Assembly: GCA_904501975.1 (NCBI GenBank)
Contig: CAJGCZ010000019.1
Span: 1 to 39,022, forward strand
Direction of reading: 5' to 3'
Origin: an uncultured Akkermansia sp.
GTDB taxonomy: Bacteria; Verrucomicrobiota; Verrucomicrobiia; Verrucomicrobiales; Akkermansiaceae
Length of the DNA stretch: 39,022 bases
The notes under the pieces are model-generated. The model searched no databases, was not told where the DNA came from, and saw only the letters and a list, made by a program, of their open reading frames with translations. A program made the translations under genes and the position numbers. Position 1 is the first letter of the stretch, and each line of letters begins with the position of its first letter. This document shows, one piece after another, positions 38,896-39,022 of this stretch.

Positions 38896-39022
38896 ATGGC
38901 CAAAGAATCATTCCAGCGCACCAAACCCCACGTGAACGTGGGTACTATCGGTCACGTTGACCATGGCAAGACTTCCCTTACCGCTGCAATTACCAAAGTT
39001 CTTGCAGAGCAGGGTAAGGCCG
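38896..39022 (+). CDS. tuf: Elongation factor Tu, 3'-truncated by the window edge
   Basis: EF-Tu delivers aminoacyl-tRNA to the ribosome as a GTPase. The first 42 codons are visible, starting MAKESFQRTKPHVNVGTIGH and including the G1 P-loop GHVDHGKT, all diagnostic. The gene is co-transcribed with the upstream tRNA-Thr. In many bacteria secE, nusG and rplK follow, but that lies outside the window. It is not next to rpsJ, unlike the usual str operon. Confidence 0.97.
   Translation, partial: MAKESFQRTKPHVNVGTIGHVDHGKTSLTAAITKVLAEQGKA

Overview
The window is a gene-dense, moderately GC-rich bacterial chromosome segment of about 39 kb. It has the feel of a Verrucomicrobiota genome of the Akkermansia type. 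This rests on the EF-Tu N-terminus, the ribosomal protein sequences, the many secreted TPR, Sel1 and lipoprotein genes, and an ExbB/ExbD module typical of Gram-negative PVC bacteria. The taxonomic call is an inference from recalled families, not from a search. I see no insertion sequence, prophage, integrase, CRISPR array or rRNA.

Layout. (1) 1-6328: the S10 ribosomal operon, rpsJ(partial)-rplC-rplD-rplW-rplB-rpsS-[secreted coiled-coil gene]-rplV-rpsC-rplP-rpmC-rpsQ-rplN. It ends in a strong intrinsic terminator right after rplN, so the spc half (rplX onward) is not here. (2) 6502-13780: a secreted protein of unknown role, the dTDP-sugar genes rfbA-rfbB on the minus strand, a secreted lysine-rich thioredoxin-like protein, fmt, a membrane-anchored ankyrin protein and a degenerate ROK-type regulator. 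(3) 13930-18475: pyrG, a sodium:solute symporter, and a minus-strand pair of a 41-codon small ORF and an AP2-like DNA-binding protein. (4) 18438-21566: mutT and clpB, convergent. (5) 21620-27182: a GT4 glycosyltransferase, then a minus-strand run of an AsmA-like protein, an IF-1-like OB-fold protein, an exopolysaccharide phosphoglycosyltransferase, trmL and a DEDDy exonuclease. (6) 27254-28741: a small lipoprotein and a secreted alkaline phosphatase. (7) 28769-35511: an ExbB-ExbD-ExbD-TPR-TPR energy-transduction cluster. (8) 35528-38589: a GNAT acetyltransferase, an acidic-tailed lipoprotein, truA and a secreted Sel1-repeat protein. (9) 38700-end: a strong promoter, tRNA-Thr(GGU) and the start of tuf.

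How the genes fit together. Translation dominates: ribosomal proteins, Fmt, TrmL, TruA, tRNA-Thr, EF-Tu and an IF-1-like protein. Envelope work is the second theme: dTDP-sugar synthesis, a polyprenyl-phosphate sugar transferase, GT4, AsmA-like, ExbBD/TPR and lipoproteins.

The most recurrent pattern outside annotated genes is promoter placement. At many loci a sigma-70-like -35/-10 pair with a 16-18 bp spacer puts the -10 box only about 3-12 nt before the start codon, and no Shine-Dalgarno sequence is visible. This predicts leaderless or near-leaderless mRNAs, and it was used here to choose several start codons. The best candidates for something undescribed are the secreted gene inside the S10 operon, the ExbBDD-TPR-TPR module without TonB, the divergent IF-1-like protein, and the AP2-like protein with its small ORF.
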